NCBI RefSeq assembly: GCF_028994805.1 | Contig: NZ_JAJQQP010000004.1 | Coordinates: forward strand, 248,001-312,000 | Origin: Promicromonospora iranensis | GTDB lineage: Bacteria > Actinomycetota > Actinomycetes > Actinomycetales > Cellulomonadaceae | Direction of reading: 5' to 3' | Length of the DNA stretch: 64,000 nucleotides | Shown here: positions 41,847 through 50,172 of the stretch, piece by piece | How the letters are laid out: each line of letters begins with the position of its first letter | How positions within the stretch are numbered: position 1 is the stretch's first letter | Position numbers and translations under genes: made by a program | Notes under the pieces: generated by a model | Seen by the model: only the letters and a program-made list of their open reading frames with translations | Told to the model about the DNA's origin: nothing | Databases searched by the model: none

Positions 41847-43176
41847 GGGATGCCTCCCGTCGCTCGGACCCGCCCTGCTCGGCGGATTTCTTCTGCTCGG
41901 CCGGTGCGGACTGCGTGGTGATCGACTCCAGACGCTCGTCGTCGCTGCCGCGCCAGTCGTCCGGGAGGATGTGGTCCAGCACGTCGTCGACGGTGACCAC
42001 GCCGAGCAGCCGGCGCTGTGCGTCCAGCACCGGCAGTGCGAGCAGGTCGTAGGCCGCGAGCAGACGTGTCACGCGGCCCACCGACGCGTCATGGGTCAGC
42101 CACTCGGTCTCGGCATCCAGCACCGACGCGACCGCCGCGTGCGGCGGCTCGCGCAGCAGCCGCTGGAAGTGCGCGACGCCGAGGAACCGTCCCGTCGGTG
42201 TCTCCTGCGGCGGCCGCACCACGAACACCATCGAGGCCAGCGCCGGCGGCAGCTCGGCCCTCCTGATCTGGGCCAGGGCGGTCGCGATGGTGTCGTCCGC
42301 GCCGAGGATCACGGGCTCGGTGGTCATGAGACCACCAGCCGTGTCCTCGGCATACTTCAACAGGCGCCGGACGTCGGCCGCCTCCTCCGGCTCCATGAGG
42401 TTCAGGAGCTGAGCCGCCTGCTCGTCGGACAGCTCGTTCAGGAGGTCCGCGGCGTCGTCGGGCTCCATGGCCTCCAGCACGTCGGCCGCACGGTCCCGGT
42501 CCAGGCCCGACAGGATCGACACCTGCGCATCCTCGGGGAGCTCCTCCAGCACGTCGGCGAGACGCTCGTCGTTCAGCGCGCTGGCGATCTCCAGCCGGCG
42601 CGCCGCCCCCAGCTCGTGGATCACGTCCGCCAGGTCGGCCGCGCGCATGTCCTCGTACGCCTCCAGCAGCTGAGCAGCTCCCTGCCCGGCGGACCGCGTG
42701 GTCAGGTCCTCCACGGCGTCGACCGGCACGGTCAGGGTGGAACCACGACGGAACGGCGCGGACCCCCGCCCGGCACGACGCCGCACGAAGAGCTGGTCCA
42801 CCAGCCAGTCGCCGGTGCGCTGCTGCGCGATCGAGACGTCCTCGATGGTGACCTCGCCCGAACCGTCCTTGAGGTGGACACGACGGTCCAGCAGCTCGCC
42901 CAGCACCACCGACTCCATGGCCCGCTGCTCGAACCGCCGCATGTTCACCAGACCGGTACTGATCACCTGGCCCGCGTCGATACTCGTCACGCGAGTCAGG
43001 GGCAGGAAGACGCGGCGTCGGCCCGGGACCTCGACCACCAGACCCACCGCGCGCGGTGCGCCCTTGGCCCGGACCAGCACGACGACATCACGAACCCGGC
43101 CCACCTGGTCCCCGATCGGGTCAAAGACCGGCGTGCCTGCCAGACGTGCGACAAAAACCCTGCTGCTGGCGCTCAC
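41839..43176 (-). CDS. MgtE-N / CBS / PRC-barrel protein lacking the transport domain
   Basis: About 445 residues. A PRC-barrel-like beta domain (about 1-75, FVARLAGTPVFDPIGDQVGRVRDVVV) and a second one with SGEVTIEDVSIAQQ, then the MgtE-N helical repeat region (about 180-300; LPEDAQVSILSGLDRDRAADVLEAMEPDDAADLL) and two CBS motifs (AGGLMTTEPVILGADDTI; LLALPVLDAQRRLLGVVTVDDVL). The C-terminal membrane domain of true MgtE Mg2+ channels is absent, so it is likely a magnesium- or nucleotide-sensing cytosolic protein. GTG 43176 is chosen; no strong ribosome site. Overlaps DUF1003 by 8 bp. Confidence 0.85.
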   Translation of the reverse strand: MSASSRVFVARLAGTPVFDPIGDQVGRVRDVVVLVRAKGAPRAVGLVVEVPGRRRVFLPLTRVTSIDAGQVISTGLVNMRRFEQRAMESVVLGELLDRRVHLKDGSGEVTIEDVSIAQQRTGDWLVDQLFVRRRAGRGSAPFRRGSTLTVPVDAVEDLTTRSAGQGAAQLLEAYEDMRAADLADVIHELGAARRLEIASALNDERLADVLEELPEDAQVSILSGLDRDRAADVLEAMEPDDAADLLNELSDEQAAQLLNLMEPEEAADVRRLLKYAEDTAGGLMTTEPVILGADDTIATALAQIRRAELPPALASMVFVVRPPQETPTGRFLGVAHFQRLLREPPHAAVASVLDAETEWLTHDASVGRVTRLLAAYDLLALPVLDAQRRLLGVVTVDDVLDHILPDDWRGSDDERLESITTQSAPAEQKKSAEQGGSERREASRG

Positions 43177-43249
43177 GCTGGTCAGCCTACGACCCACGCA
43201 CGGGGGATGCTCCTCGCTAGTGGGCGCAAGGTAGGGGAGACTATGGGGT

Positions 43250-44161
43250 ATGAGCATGTCTCGCCCGGGTGCTGTCCCGAAGGTCCCGACCCTGCCGGCA
43301 GGCGACGAGGTCGCCGCGTACTCCACCTACCTGGAGGCGCAGAAAGCAGTCGACTACCTCTCCGACAACAAGTTCCCCGTCGAGAACGTCACCATCGTGG
43401 GCACCGACCTGCGCATGGTCGAGCGCGTCACGGGGCGCCTCACGTACGGCCGGGTGGCGCTCGCGGGCGCACTCTCCGGCGCATGGTTCGGTTTCTTCGT
43501 GGGGTTGTTGATCACGCTGTTCGCCGGCGAGGCGGGCTTCCAGGTGATGTTCGCCGGTATCGCGCTCGGTGCCGGCTTCGGTCTGCTGTTCTCCGTGCTG
43601 TCGTACGCGTTCACGGGCGGGCGGCGTGACTTCACGTCCTCGTCGCAGATCGTGGCCGCGACCTACGCGATCCTCTGTGGCCACGACCATGCGAGCGACG
43701 CACGGGCGCTCCTGATGCGCTCGCCCAGCGGCCTGGGCAAGTCGCGGGGCAACGCCACCGTGGGGGTTCCGGCTCCCGCGGCGTCGCCGTCGCCCACGGC
43801 TCAGGCGCCCGGCGCCGAGCCCGCGCAGCCCGCGCCGACGCCGACGCGCCCGACCGACCCGCGCTGGGTCACGCCGACGGGTGAGCCCCGGTACGGTGCG
43901 ATGCGGCCTGGTGCTGGTGCGCCGGCCGAGACGCCGCCGGGTGCGCCTTCTGGGGCGCCTTCTGCGCCGACGGACGCGCCGACGGACGCACCGACGGACG
44001 CACCTGCGGACGCGCAGACCGGCGCACCGACCCCGCCGGACCAGGCAGCGGGCACCCCGGACAACCAGCGCCCCGAGAGCACGGGCAGCCCGGACGACTC
44101 GCCGACGTCGCGCACCCGCTACTCGAACCCGTACGCCCCGCCGAGCGACGACCAGAAGTAG
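43250..44161 (+). CDS. General-stress-type (GSP17M-like) membrane protein with Pro/Ala-rich tail
   Basis: A 303-residue protein. The N-terminal 55 residues (VAAYSTYLEAQKAVDYLSDNKFPVENVTIVGTDL) match the general stress protein 17M fold, followed by two transmembrane helices (LAGALSGAWFGFFVGLLITLF; MFAGIALGAGFGLLFSVLSY). The last 130 residues are low-complexity, with an APTD-type tandem repeat (about 43970-44015). Ribosome site GGGGAG before ATG 43250. A perfect 16-nt palindrome GCTCCCGCGCGGGAGC at 44166-44181 just after the stop is the probable terminator. Role unknown. Confidence 0.82.
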   Translation: MSMSRPGAVPKVPTLPAGDEVAAYSTYLEAQKAVDYLSDNKFPVENVTIVGTDLRMVERVTGRLTYGRVALAGALSGAWFGFFVGLLITLFAGEAGFQVMFAGIALGAGFGLLFSVLSYAFTGGRRDFTSSSQIVAATYAILCGHDHASDARALLMRSPSGLGKSRGNATVGVPAPAASPSPTAQAPGAEPAQPAPTPTRPTDPRWVTPTGEPRYGAMRPGAGAPAETPPGAPSGAPSAPTDAPTDAPTDAPADAQTGAPTPPDQAAGTPDNQRPESTGSPDDSPTSRTRYSNPYAPPSDDQK

Positions 44162-44244
44162 CCGAGCTCCCGCGCGGGAGCGACCGGGCCTCCTCGGCCT
44201 GAGCCGTACCGGGCTTGAGCTCATTGCTAGTTCGAGCGTTGCTC

Positions 44245-44372
44245 CGACTTCGGTCCGTTGCAACGGTGGCACCTATGACTTCGGTCGGTTGCTCTGAGAT
44301 CGGTCAATCAAACGACCGATCTCAGAGCAACCGACCGAAGTCAGTTTCTGTGCCGTGCAAGGGACCGAAGCG
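44245..44372. repeat. Nested palindromic repeat, left copy (30-nt perfect inner arms)
   Basis: Inner arms 44276-44305 and 44314-44343 are perfectly complementary over 30 nt around an 8-nt AATCAAAC loop. An outer pair, CGACTTCGGTCCGTTGC (from 44245) and TGCCGTGCAAGGGACCGAAG (44351-44370), is imperfectly complementary. The unit repeats, nearly unchanged and in the same orientation, at 45544-45671. It ends 4 bp from the stop of the DUF559-like gene. Confidence 0.88.
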
Positions 44373-44376
44373 GGGG

Positions 44377-45357
44377 TCAGATGGCGGGCAGTCGTGGATC
44401 GATCCGGGCCTTCCGCAGTACGTCTGGCGGGATGTGCGCGGTGATTCGGTCGAGCATCGCCTGGACATCCTGCTTGTCGGACGCGCTGACATTTTCGAGG
44501 CTGACGCCGGCTCGCCGGATGGCGTCGGCACGAGCCTTCTCGGCCAGATACTCCTGCGCCGGGTCGTGACCGGGGCGAACGCCGTCCGGCCGATACTTGA
44601 CCTGACCGTCGAACTCGATGCCCAGCGCCCACTGTTCGTAGCCCAGATCCGTGTGGAAGCGCCCGGCGTCGGTCTCCACCGGCATCTGCGTGGTTGGCCG
44701 AGGCAGACCGGCACGGAGCAGCTCATAGCGGACCCAGGTCTCCCAGGCGGACTGAGGGCCCGAGTCAGCGAGCTCGATCACCAGCCGGGCCCGTTGGGTC
44801 CCGCGCCGGCCGGTCTGGGCGTCGAGCGTCGCGAGCAGCTCTTCCCGTTCGGCACCCAGGCCCAGGGCTGAGTCGGCGATGACGAGCGCCTCGAGCGGGT
44901 GCAACGTCCGCGCGCAGTCGACGACCGTGCGTGCGAGCGATGTCACCGGTAGGCCTGCGGCCTCGACGATGTCGTCGGGCACGAGGGTCCACGTGTACCG
45001 CCGCACGTCACCGGCGGCGTGGCCGGAGGCGCGGTAGCGCTGGTAGACGTGTGTTTCCCGCGGCGTCGTCCAGACGAGGCAGCCCAGGAGCAGCGCGGCC
45101 GACGCATGGCTGAACACGTGCTTGGCTCTGAGCTGGGAGTGCAGCGCGCGGGCGCGGGCGAGTGCCTTCTTGCGCGCTTCTCGCGCAGCTCTCGAAGGAC
45201 CATCGACGTGGATCTCGTCCGGAGCGCAGTACGCACCGCGTCGAACCCTGAGGACTTCGCCGGTGCGAGCACCGGCGGCCAGCTTGTTGCGGTTGTGCTC
45301 GAGCGCGAGGGCAACCGTCGGGATCTTCACTTCGACCATGGAACGACGTTGCGTCAT
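44377..45357 (-). CDS. DUF559 / AbiEi-antitoxin-domain-like protein
   Basis: A 326-residue protein common in actinobacteria. The N-terminal part (GEVLRVRRGAYC) is like the AbiEi winged-helix antitoxin; the middle has FSHASAALLLGCLVW and TSLARTVVDCARTL; the C-terminal third (SAWETWVRYELLRAGLP, GRFHTDLGYEQWALGIEFDGQVKY) is like the DUF559/Vsr-type nuclease fold with an E-x(n)-D-x-E/D-type pattern. A DNA-linked role is possible, but no partner toxin lies next to it. ATG 45357 or ATG 45339 could start it. It is enclosed by the two direct copies of the nested palindrome and by lower-GC flanks than its neighbours. Confidence 0.7.
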   Translation of the reverse strand: MTQRRSMVEVKIPTVALALEHNRNKLAAGARTGEVLRVRRGAYCAPDEIHVDGPSRAAREARKKALARARALHSQLRAKHVFSHASAALLLGCLVWTTPRETHVYQRYRASGHAAGDVRRYTWTLVPDDIVEAAGLPVTSLARTVVDCARTLHPLEALVIADSALGLGAEREELLATLDAQTGRRGTQRARLVIELADSGPQSAWETWVRYELLRAGLPRPTTQMPVETDAGRFHTDLGYEQWALGIEFDGQVKYRPDGVRPGHDPAQEYLAEKARADAIRRAGVSLENVSASDKQDVQAMLDRITAHIPPDVLRKARIDPRLPAI

Positions 45358-45696
45358 CGCACGAGGGTCCGGTACCTGGTCCAGACGCAGCTGTGCACAG
45401 GTCGCGGATCCACAGGGCCGTGGTCGTGCTCGGACCGATGGGGCGCCCCGCCGTGGGGCTCCATGTGGGCGACGATCATGCGGCCGTCCGACCGGCTCGG
45501 CCCAGATGATGTGTGGCGGCGGGGCGCGGCGGGGCGGGGCGGGCGACTTCGGTCCGTTGCACGGCGGCCCCTATGACTTCGGTCGGTTGCTTTGAGATCG
45601 GTCAATCAAACGACCGATCTCAGAGCAACCGACCGAAGTCAGTGTCCGAGCCGTGCAACGGACCGAACTCAGCGCCGCGAAGCCCAGCCGCCGAGC
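45358..45696. other. 339 bp gap between DUF559-like gene and aminopeptidase, holding the right palindrome
   Basis: 45358-45543 upstream of the DUF559-like gene shows no clear promoter or gene; 45520-45543 is a GGGGCGCGGC-type low-complexity stretch. 45544-45671 is the right copy of the nested palindrome. The last 25 bp lead into the aminopeptidase stop. Confidence 0.6.
45544..45671. repeat. Nested palindromic repeat, right copy
   Basis: Inner arms 45574-45603 and 45612-45641 are complementary over 30 nt with one T:G position (a wobble pair in RNA), loop AATCAAAC as in the left copy. Outer arms CGACTTCGGTCCGTTGCACGGC (from 45544) and GCCGTGCAACGGACCGAA (45650-45667) are better matched than in the left copy. 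It stands in direct orientation 1299 bp from the left copy. Confidence 0.88.
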
Positions 45697-47247
45697 TCAG
45701 CGCAGCGACGCCATCCAGGCCTCGACGTCCTCCGGACGGCGGGGCAGAGCCGCCGAGAGGTTCTCGTTGCCGTCCTCGGTGATCAGCACGTCGTCCTCGA
45801 TGCGCACGCCGATGCCGCGGAACTCCTCCGGCACGGCGAGGTCGTCCGCCTTGAAGTAGAGGCCCGGCTCGATGGTGAACACCATGCCCGGCTCCAGGAC
45901 GCCGTCGAGGTAGAGCTCGCGGCGGGCCTGTGCGCAGTCGTGCACGTCGAGGCCCAGGTGGTGCGAGGTGCCGTGCACCATCCAGCGGCGGTGCTGCTGG
46001 CCGTTCTCGTCGAGCGCGTCGGCGGCGGTGACGCCGTCGGGCAGGAAGCCCCACTCCTCGAGGCGGGCCGCGATGACCTCCATGGCGGCCGCGTGGACGT
46101 CGCGGAACCTGGCGCCCGGCTTGGCGACGGCGAACGCGGCGTCGGCCGCGTCGAGCACCGCCTGGTAGATCGTGCGCTGTACGTCGGTGTACTCACCGTC
46201 GACGGGCAGGGAGCGGGTGATGTCCGCGGTGTAGAGCGAGTCGACCTCGACGCCGCCGTCGAGCAGCAGCACGTCGCCGGAGCGGATCTCGCCGTCGTTC
46301 CGGATCCAGTGCAGCGTGGTGGCGTGCTCGCCCGAGGCCGCGATGGTCTCATAGCCCACCGCGTTGCCCTCGAGCCGCGCATGGCCGTCGAAGGTGGTCT
46401 CCACGACACGCTCGCCGCGGCGGTGCTCCTTCGCGGCGGGCAGCGCCCGGACGACGGCCTCGAAGCCCTCGATGGTGCGGGCCACCGCCTCGCGCATCTG
46501 CTCGATCTCGTGCTCGTCCTTGATGAGCCGCAGCTCGGAGGTCGCCTCGACGAGCTTCTCGTCGGTGAGCGCGTCCTCGTCCTCGCCGGCCTCCAGGCGC
46601 AGCTCCTCGACGAGCGACTCGATGGCGTCGTCCGCTCCGGTCACCACGAGGAGGTGCACGCCGCCCTCGCCCACGTCCTTCGCCAGGGCGTCGCCCAGCT
46701 CGTCGATGTGGCGGGCCTCGATGCCGGTGAGGGCCTCGACGTCCGCCAGCGACGGGCGGGCGCCGACCCAGAACTCGCCGTAGCGGGCGTCGGCGTAGAA
46801 CTCCTCGTTGTCACGCGGCGCGAGGGGGCGCACGTACAGCACGGCGTGGTGACCGCTGGCGGCGCCGTCCGGGCCGGGGTCGCCGGCGCCGTCCTCGACG
46901 GGGTGCAGCACCAGGACGGCGTCCGGCTCGCGGTCGGTGCCCAGGCCGGTGAGGTGCGCGAACGCCGAGTGCGGCCGGAACCGGTAGTCGGTGTCGTTGG
47001 AGCGGGTCTTGAGCGAGCCCGCCGGGATCACCAGGCGCACACCCGGCAGCCGCTCGGAGAGGGCGGCCCGTCGGGCGACGGTGTACTGCGCGGCGGGTGA
47101 CGCCGTGAGGCCGAGCTCGGCCCGTGGGGCCCACTGCGACATCACGAAGTTCTTGAAGGCGGTGGAGCCGGGGCGGTGTGAACGGTTGGACCCGCGATCG
47201 GCGGTTCCCTGCTCGTCAGGCTGCGAAGTGGTGGTGGGCTCGCTCAT
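45697..47247 (-). CDS. pepP: Xaa-Pro aminopeptidase
   Basis: A 516-residue metallopeptidase of the M24 (pita-bread) family that removes an N-terminal residue before proline. The two-metal ligands are visible: LLLDGGVEVDSLYTADITRS (two Asp), the His in VHGTSHHLGLDVHD, FTIEPGLYF (Glu) and RIEDDVLI (Glu). The N-terminal 170 residues form the aminopeptidase-P-type N domain. It is intracellular, with no signal peptide. The start ATG 47247 lies 12 bp from the end of the hydrolase gene on the same strand. Confidence 0.95.
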   Translation of the reverse strand: MSEPTTTSQPDEQGTADRGSNRSHRPGSTAFKNFVMSQWAPRAELGLTASPAAQYTVARRAALSERLPGVRLVIPAGSLKTRSNDTDYRFRPHSAFAHLTGLGTDREPDAVLVLHPVEDGAGDPGPDGAASGHHAVLYVRPLAPRDNEEFYADARYGEFWVGARPSLADVEALTGIEARHIDELGDALAKDVGEGGVHLLVVTGADDAIESLVEELRLEAGEDEDALTDEKLVEATSELRLIKDEHEIEQMREAVARTIEGFEAVVRALPAAKEHRRGERVVETTFDGHARLEGNAVGYETIAASGEHATTLHWIRNDGEIRSGDVLLLDGGVEVDSLYTADITRSLPVDGEYTDVQRTIYQAVLDAADAAFAVAKPGARFRDVHAAAMEVIAARLEEWGFLPDGVTAADALDENGQQHRRWMVHGTSHHLGLDVHDCAQARRELYLDGVLEPGMVFTIEPGLYFKADDLAVPEEFRGIGVRIEDDVLITEDGNENLSAALPRRPEDVEAWMASLR

Positions 47248-47259
47248 GCGCCCAGTGTT

Positions 47260-48099
47260 TCACGCACGCCGGTTGAAGTCTGCAAGCGCCCTGGCGACCA
47301 CCCGGTTGAAGGCCGTGGGGGCCTCCGTGTTGACGTCGTGCCCCGCACCGGGGATGACCACGAGCGATCCGTCGTGGGCCGCGGCGAGGTGCCGCTGCTC
47401 CTCGATGCGCATGGCGTCGCGGGCGCCGTTGACGAACCAGAGCGGGACCCGCGCGGCACGCACGTTGGCGATCGAGGAGCGGCCGGCGAGGTGGGTCAGC
47501 GCGTCGGTGACGACGTCCCACGTAGGCCGGTACATCTCGGCGGTCTGGTGCGGCGCGATCTCGATCTGCCGCAGGTCGGCGCCGCCGGGGGCGCTCCGGA
47601 GCGGGCGGAGGGGGAGACGCACCGAGGGCACGGAGAGGCGCGGGCGGTGCACGCTCGGGTGCACCACCCGGCCGGTCAGCCGGCGGCCCAGGTAGGCGGC
47701 GTTCGCGATGTTCTTCGCGACGTCGCGGTAGAGCCGTACGGGCTTGCCCTTCGGGTCGGAGGTGCAGCCGGCCGCGAGCACGCCCACCAGACGGTCGGTG
47801 GTCTCCGGCCGGGCCGCCCAGGCGAGCGACGTGTAGCCGCCGAGGGACAGCCCCACCAGCGCCACCGGCCCGGACGGGAGAGCGGCGACGGCGTCGTCCA
47901 GCGCCTCGAAGGCGCCGTCCATGCTGAACCGGTCGTGGCGGCGCGTGCCGTGCGCGGGCAGGTCCACCGCGACGGCCTCGTGGCCGGCGGCACGCACGTG
48001 CTCGACCTGGTTCGCCCAGATCGCGCCCGAGCTGCGCACGCCGTGCACGAAGACGACGCTCGTGCGGGCGTCCTGCGGGTTCTGGTTGCTGCTCGTCAT
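47260..48099 (-). CDS. Alpha/beta-hydrolase
   Basis: About 279 residues. The nucleophile elbow GLSLGG, oxyanion HGVRSSGAIW and the late GAGHDVNTEAPTAFN (catalytic His) mark an alpha/beta-hydrolase. No substrate can be assigned. The long frame extends to 48210, but ATG 48099 (MTSSNQNPQ) begins at the domain; the ribosome-like GAAGGG touches the start codon, so the exact start is uncertain. Divergent from the PHP gene. Confidence 0.8.
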   Translation of the reverse strand: MTSSNQNPQDARTSVVFVHGVRSSGAIWANQVEHVRAAGHEAVAVDLPAHGTRRHDRFSMDGAFEALDDAVAALPSGPVALVGLSLGGYTSLAWAARPETTDRLVGVLAAGCTSDPKGKPVRLYRDVAKNIANAAYLGRRLTGRVVHPSVHRPRLSVPSVRLPLRPLRSAPGGADLRQIEIAPHQTAEMYRPTWDVVTDALTHLAGRSSIANVRAARVPLWFVNGARDAMRIEEQRHLAAAHDGSLVVIPGAGHDVNTEAPTAFNRVVARALADFNRRA

Positions 48100-48256
48100 C
48101 CCTTCGATGATGCGTGATCGGCCGGGGCGGGCGGCGTACGACGGCCGAACGGTCGGTGAACGTGCTGTGTGGGCTTGACACCCCGGCCCCGCCGGGGTGC
48201 CGCACCTCACGCCGTCCGTGACGCCCGGCGGGCCGAGGCATCTCTACCCTGGTGGA

Positions 48257-49105
48257 GTGATCGACCTCCACACGCACTCCACCGCGTCAGACGGCACCGA
48301 CTCGCCAGCGCGTCTGGTCGAGGTCGCCGCACGGGCCGGCATCACCACGCTGGCCATCACCGACCACGACACGACCTCGGGCTGGCCCGAGGCCGCCGAG
48401 TCTGCCGGGCGGTTCCAGATCGGCCTGGTGCGCGGCGCCGAGATCTCGGCGATCGCCCGGACCCCCGGCTGGGGCACCGGCGTGCACCTGCTCGCATACC
48501 TGCACGACCCGACCCACCCGGACCTGCTCGCCGAGACCGAGCGCACCCGTGACGACCGGACGTCCCGCGCCCGGCGCATGGTGGACCTCCTCGGCCAGGA
48601 CTACCCGATCACGTGGGACGACCTGCTCGCCCAGACCAAGTCGGGTACGACCATCGGCCGCCCGCACATCGCGGACGCGCTGGTCGCGGCGGGTGTCGTG
48701 CAGGACCGTGACGAGGCGTTCGCCACGATGCTCCGCCCCGGCACGCGGTACTACGTGGGCCACTACGCGCCCGACGCCGTCGCCGCCGTCCAGGCGGTCC
48801 GTGCCGCCGGCGGCGTGCCGGTCTTCGCGCACCCCGGGGCCGACGCGCGCGGCCGCGTGGTCCCCGACTCGACCATCGAGGAGCTGGCCGCGGCAGGGCT
48901 CGCGGGCCTCGAGGTGGACCACCGCGACCACACGCCGGACGCCCGCCGCCGGCTGCGGGACATCGCCGGCTCCCTGGACCTGCTGGTCACGGGATCGAGC
49001 GACTTCCACGGCGCGGGCAAGCGGAACCTCATCGGCGAGAACACGACGGAGCCCGAGGTCCTCGAGGCGATCGCCGAGCAGGGAGCCCTCGAGGTGCTCC
49101 GGTGA
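48257..49105 (+). CDS. PHP-domain phosphoesterase
   Basis: A 282-residue PHP (polymerase and histidinol phosphatase) protein. Metal-site motifs are clear: DLHTHSTASDGTDS at the start, ITDHDTTSG, RGAEIS, GRPHIADALVAAG, FAHPGA and the C-terminal SSDFHG. Relatives of this YciV/RNase-AM type process nucleotides such as 3',5'-bisphosphates or RNA ends; the exact substrate is inferred only from family. Start GTG 48257. It overlaps the MarC gene by 4 bases (GTGA). Confidence 0.9.
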   Translation: MIDLHTHSTASDGTDSPARLVEVAARAGITTLAITDHDTTSGWPEAAESAGRFQIGLVRGAEISAIARTPGWGTGVHLLAYLHDPTHPDLLAETERTRDDRTSRARRMVDLLGQDYPITWDDLLAQTKSGTTIGRPHIADALVAAGVVQDRDEAFATMLRPGTRYYVGHYAPDAVAAVQAVRAAGGVPVFAHPGADARGRVVPDSTIEELAAAGLAGLEVDHRDHTPDARRRLRDIAGSLDLLVTGSSDFHGAGKRNLIGENTTEPEVLEAIAEQGALEVLR

Positions 49106-49737
49106 GCTGGTTCGACGTCGCGCTCTTCACCGAGGTGTTCGTCACGCTCTTCGTGATCATGGACCCGCCGGGCACGGTGCCGGTGTTCCTGGCGCTGACC
49201 TCCCGGATGACGGCGCACGACCGCAAGCGCGCCGCGCGTACCGCGATCTTCGTCGCGTTCGGCGTGATCGTGGTGTTCGCCCTGTTCGGGCAGCTCCTGC
49301 TGGAACACATGGGCATCTCGCTCGCGGCCCTCCAGGCGTCGGGCGGGCTGCTCCTGCTCCTCGTCGCGCTGGAGCTGCTCATGGGCAAGATGGACGCCGG
49401 TGAGGCCAGCTCCGGCGGATCGGCCAAGAACGTGGCCCTGGTGCCCCTGGCGACCCCGCTGCTGGCCGGGCCCGGCACGATCGTGGCCACCATGGTGTTC
49501 GTGCAGCAGGGTGTGCACGACGGGGAGTCGGTGCTGGGGCACTACGCGTCGATCGGCATCGGCATCGTGGCGGTCTGCCTCTGCACCTGGGCGGCCATGC
49601 GGTTCGCCGGGCTGGTGCACCGGGTGCTCAAGGACTCCGGCGTCACCCTGGTGACCCGGATCGCGGGAGTGCTGCTCGCGGCGATCGCGACCCAGATGAT
49701 CGCCAACGGCGTCATCGAGTTCGTGCGCACGGTCTGA
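49102..49737 (+). CDS. MarC family integral membrane protein
   Basis: A 211-residue protein with six predicted helices. The family features FVTLFVIMDPPGTVPVFLALT and LVPLATPLLAGPGTIVATMVF are clear. It is named after E. coli MarC, but a drug-resistance role was not upheld, so the function is unknown. GTG 49102 overlaps the PHP stop, so both genes are co-translated. Confidence 0.92.
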   Translation: MSWFDVALFTEVFVTLFVIMDPPGTVPVFLALTSRMTAHDRKRAARTAIFVAFGVIVVFALFGQLLLEHMGISLAALQASGGLLLLLVALELLMGKMDAGEASSGGSAKNVALVPLATPLLAGPGTIVATMVFVQQGVHDGESVLGHYASIGIGIVAVCLCTWAAMRFAGLVHRVLKDSGVTLVTRIAGVLLAAIATQMIANGVIEFVRTV

Positions 49738-49795
49738 CTCCGGCCGCTCCGGCACCGCACGTCGACCCGTCACCGCACGTCGACCCGTCGCGACG

Positions 49796-50122
49796 TCAGA
49801 CGTCGATCGTCTCCAGGGTCACCGAGACGGGCTTCTCCGGGACGAGATCCTCGGCCTGCCGCACCTTCTTCTTCATGGGCAGCACGTAGCCGCCGTCCTT
49901 GTCGCTCGGGAAGACGGACGTGGTCCAGGTGGTCTTCCCGACCGTCACCCGTACCCGGATCGAACCGAACCCGCGCGGGGGCAGCGGAAGGTCGGCCAGC
50001 TCGTCGGAATGGTCGGGTGGCACGGTGACGAACCACCAGGAGTCGGTACGCACCTGCCACTGCCACAGGGGAGCGGTGAACTCGATCTGCACGGGTAGCA
50101 ACCTACGCCTCACCTCAGACAT
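49796..50122 (-). CDS. DUF1905 family protein
   Basis: A 108-residue small beta-barrel-type protein with IEFTAPLWQWQ, WWFVTVPPDHSDEL, RVTVGKTTWTTSVFPSDKDGGYVLPMKKKVR: the DUF1905 pattern. Role unknown. ATG 50122 or GTG 50092 could be the start; the shorter start begins right at the domain. The hairpin 50121-50157 covers the region just before it. Confidence 0.82.
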   Translation of the reverse strand: MSEVRRRLLPVQIEFTAPLWQWQVRTDSWWFVTVPPDHSDELADLPLPPRGFGSIRVRVTVGKTTWTTSVFPSDKDGGYVLPMKKKVRQAEDLVPEKPVSVTLETIDV

Positions 50123-50157
50123 CGAGCCTGCCGAGACCAGGTCTCGACAGGCTCGAT
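50121..50157. repeat. Hairpin of the GGTCTCGAC REP-like family
   Basis: ATCGAGCCTGCCGAGACC (50121-50138) and GGTCTCGACAGGCTCGAT (50140-50157) are 18-nt inverted arms with one mismatch. It lies 15 bp beyond the helicase stop on the minus strand and just upstream of the DUF1905 gene, so it can terminate helicase transcription. It is nearly identical in core to the hairpin at 25486-25518. Confidence 0.75.
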
Positions 50158-50172
50158 CAGGGAACGGCCGGG

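Noticed and set aside
41839-43176. Functional MgtE magnesium channel
   Set aside because: The frame ends after the second CBS domain, and no transmembrane segments follow.
44377-45357. Complete AbiE-type toxin-antitoxin system
   Set aside because: Only the antitoxin-like/DUF559 protein is present; no AbiEii nucleotidyltransferase lies on either side.
44245-45671. Insertion sequence with terminal repeats
   Set aside because: The two elements are in direct, not inverted, orientation, and the enclosed gene shows no DDE, HUH or recombinase motif.
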